Position numbers and translations under genes: made by a program. The notes beneath the pieces were generated by a model that was not told the origin of the DNA, searched no databases, and worked only from the letters and a program-made list of their open reading frames with translations. From Candidatus Hebobacterum abditum (GTDB lineage: Bacteria > Armatimonadota > Hebobacteria > Hebobacterales > Hebobacteraceae), in the NCBI GenBank assembly GCA_029821875.1, contig JALGXW010000040.1, forward strand, positions 1 to 51,770: a stretch of 51,770 bases of DNA. Reading direction: 5' to 3'. Of the stretch, positions 50,532 through 51,770 are shown piece by piece (positions within the stretch are counted from its first letter, which is position 1; each line of letters starts with the position of its first letter).

Positions 50532-51668
50532 GTGATTGAATTGAGAGTTGCTGTTGAACAAACACGACGCACCGTCGCCTGTCTCGGCGCGCGTCCTGGG
50601 GCATCGCGCCGGCCGGTACTCGCGCAGGTCGCCCGCGCGCTCCGTGCGCTTGGCGCGTGCGCAGTGCTTCTGTTGCCAGCGCCTCTGTCGGCCGCTGTCG
50701 AGGAGGCCGCGCCTGAAGGCCCGGTCTCCGTAACGGCCGTCGTAGTGACCACAGCGCCAACGATCGACGGCGTCCTCGACGATGCCTGCTGGAAGGAGGC
50801 GACGCACATAACCGACTTCTGGCGCGAGCGTGAGGACGAGCCGCCGATAGAGAAGACCGAGGCTTGGCTTGGCCACGACGCCGAGGCGATATACATCGCC
50901 TTCCGCTGTCACGACAGCAAGCCCTCGGAGATTCGCGCCGCCCAGAAGAAGCGCCAAGGCCGCGTCTGGGACGACGACCGCGTGTTGGTGTTCATTGACG
51001 TGGGCAACACCGGCAGGAACTTCTACAGCTTCAACGTCACCCCGATTGGCACCCAGTATGACAATGTTCCCGGCGGGACATCTGAGAAGATCGAGTGGAA
51101 GGGCGACTGGCGCGCCGCCGGGTCGGTGGACGAGGAGGGCTGGTCGGCTGAGATCGAGATACCGTTCTCGATCCTCCGATACCCGAACGGACAGGATACG
51201 TTCCGCATCTGGCTCGCCCGGATCCTCGCCCGCCAGGACGACTGGTGCACCTGGCCCCGCGCCTTCGCCCGAGTGTGGGACGCGGACAACTGCGCGCGCT
51301 GGACCGGTCTGACAACGCCGCCGGTTCCCTTTCGCTGCACCTTCATGCCGTACGCGCTGTCCGTGCTGTCCGAAGATGAGGAGGATCGAGAGCCGCTGAC
51401 CGCGGGATTCGACGTGAAGGGGACCTTCCCCAACGGGGTCGTCGGCCTGGGCACCTACAACCCGGACTTCCGGAACCTCGAAGATGTCGTCGAGACCATC
51501 GACTTCACCTATGTCGAGCGCCATCTCCCGGAGTATCGTCCTTTCTTCCGGGAAGGGGAGTACTACTTCCCGGGAGGCATCTTCTACAGCCGACGGATCG
51601 AGGACTTCGATCTGGGAGCCAAGGCCTTCGGCACGCTCGGCCGCCACCAGTTCGGTGTGCTCGACTAA
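50532..51668 (+). CDS. Secreted DUF5916/CBM9-like protein, truncated by an insertion sequence
   Basis: Residues 1-378 of a probably much longer protein. A hydrophobic export segment (about residues 37-54) precedes a family-9 carbohydrate-binding-like domain (PTIDGVLDDACWKEA, YIAFRCHD, DDRVLVFIDVG, GWSAEIEIPFSILRY). It then enters the DUF5916 region (LPEYRPFFREGEYYF, FYSRRIEDFDLGAKAFG), normally followed by several hundred residues of outer-membrane-barrel-like sequence. The frame ends at TAA-adjacent codons just where IS110-type sequence begins. Start GTG 50532 has GAGGGG upstream. Role in binding or uptake of sugars is inferred. Confidence 0.75.
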   Translation: MIELRVAVEQTRRTVACLGARPGASRRPVLAQVARALRALGACAVLLLPAPLSAAVEEAAPEGPVSVTAVVVTTAPTIDGVLDDACWKEATHITDFWREREDEPPIEKTEAWLGHDAEAIYIAFRCHDSKPSEIRAAQKKRQGRVWDDDRVLVFIDVGNTGRNFYSFNVTPIGTQYDNVPGGTSEKIEWKGDWRAAGSVDEEGWSAEIEIPFSILRYPNGQDTFRIWLARILARQDDWCTWPRAFARVWDADNCARWTGLTTPPVPFRCTFMPYALSVLSEDEEDREPLTAGFDVKGTFPNGVVGLGTYNPDFRNLEDVVETIDFTYVERHLPEYRPFFREGEYYFPGGIFYSRRIEDFDLGAKAFGTLGRHQFGVLD

Positions 51669-51770
51669 CATAAGGCGGCCTCCTCCTGCTAGTGTAAGTT
51701 GGTGCTCGAGGCACATACACTACTTCAAGGAGGAGACCGACGATGATCTACGTCGGACTCGATGTGCATA
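51669..51770 (+). mobile_element. Left end of an IS110-family insertion sequence (continues past the window)
   Basis: Sequence changes abruptly at the end of the DUF5916-like frame, and a transposase start follows 75 bases later. GGCCTCCTCC (51677-51686) and GGAGGAGACC (51729-51738) are inverted with one mismatch, and the second arm overlaps the ribosome site. IS110-family elements lack terminal inverted repeats, so the exact boundary is unknown. The short left non-coding end suggests that a long guide-RNA region, if any, lies on the other side (IS1111-type layout). Confidence 0.55.
51743..51770 (+). CDS. IS110-family transposase, 5' end only
   Basis: ATG 51743 behind AAGGAGG encodes MIYVGLDVH before the window ends. 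IS110 transposases typically begin M-x-x-x-G-[IL]-D-[VL]-[HA], the first strand of the DEDD/RuvC-like domain, where the Asp is catalytic. Only nine codons are visible, so the call rests on this motif and the interrupted gene upstream. Confidence 0.6.

Overview
The window is GC-rich bacterial DNA with dense genes on both strands, frequent GTG/TTG starts and good Shine-Dalgarno sites. No rRNA, tRNA or CRISPR array was seen. S-layer-homology (SLH) proteins occur together with secreted proteins that end in a C-terminal phenylalanine like outer-membrane barrels. With PL26-like, DUF6785-like, mandelate-racemase and LDH2 genes, this suggests an uncultured diderm of Armatimonadota-like affinity. That placement is an inference from gene content and was not tested.

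Layout. 1-813: the 3' end of a GH32-type glycosidase, then a decayed IS110-family transposase. 814-6111: a TSUP exporter, then a leftward set for sugar-acid and small-molecule catabolism (galactonate-dehydratase-like enzyme, UlaG-like metallo-hydrolase, SDR, M20 hydrolase). 6362-16133: a lone receiver domain, an unknown barrel-like protein, a stand-alone carB, a secreted nitrilase-type amidase, a DUF6785-like membrane protein and an LDH2-family dehydrogenase. 16178-24488: a PL26-like exo-rhamnogalacturonan lyase, a large secreted protein whose alpha/alpha-toroid is split by a beta-propeller, and two small barrel-like outer-membrane candidates. 24489-26956: a Roadblock protein among gene remnants. 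26957-36767: the surface-protein region, with an LVIVD/SLH protein interrupted at a G10 tract, a split TMTC-like glycosyltransferase/TPR pair, and a giant InlB-repeat/SLH protein carrying two repeat-internal deletions.

36768-45985 is more housekeeping-like: a PIG-L/zinc-ribbon/Eis-like group, a [4Fe-4S] aldo-keto reductase, the conserved rpmH-rnpA-yidD-yidC-jag cluster with a clear sigma70-type promoter, an RraA-like protein, an orphan groES behind a degenerate CIRCE-like site, and a 51-residue lysine-rich protein. 46077-47842 holds a coupled DUF2156/M23 peptidase pair. 47883-50136 holds a two-gene unit: a GspF-like protein with no visible membrane helices, and a GspE/PilB-like protein with an excisionase-type HTH and three altered catalytic motifs. 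A perfect palindrome overlaps its promoter. 50186-50391 is a compact promoter/mini-ORF/terminator unit. The window ends with a DUF5916-like protein cut off by the start of an IS110-family element.

The most unusual items are the HTH-GspE/GspF-like unit with its operator, the probable phase-variable G-tract in a surface protein, the frame-compensating deletions in the InlB repeats, and the short transcription unit at 50.2 kb.
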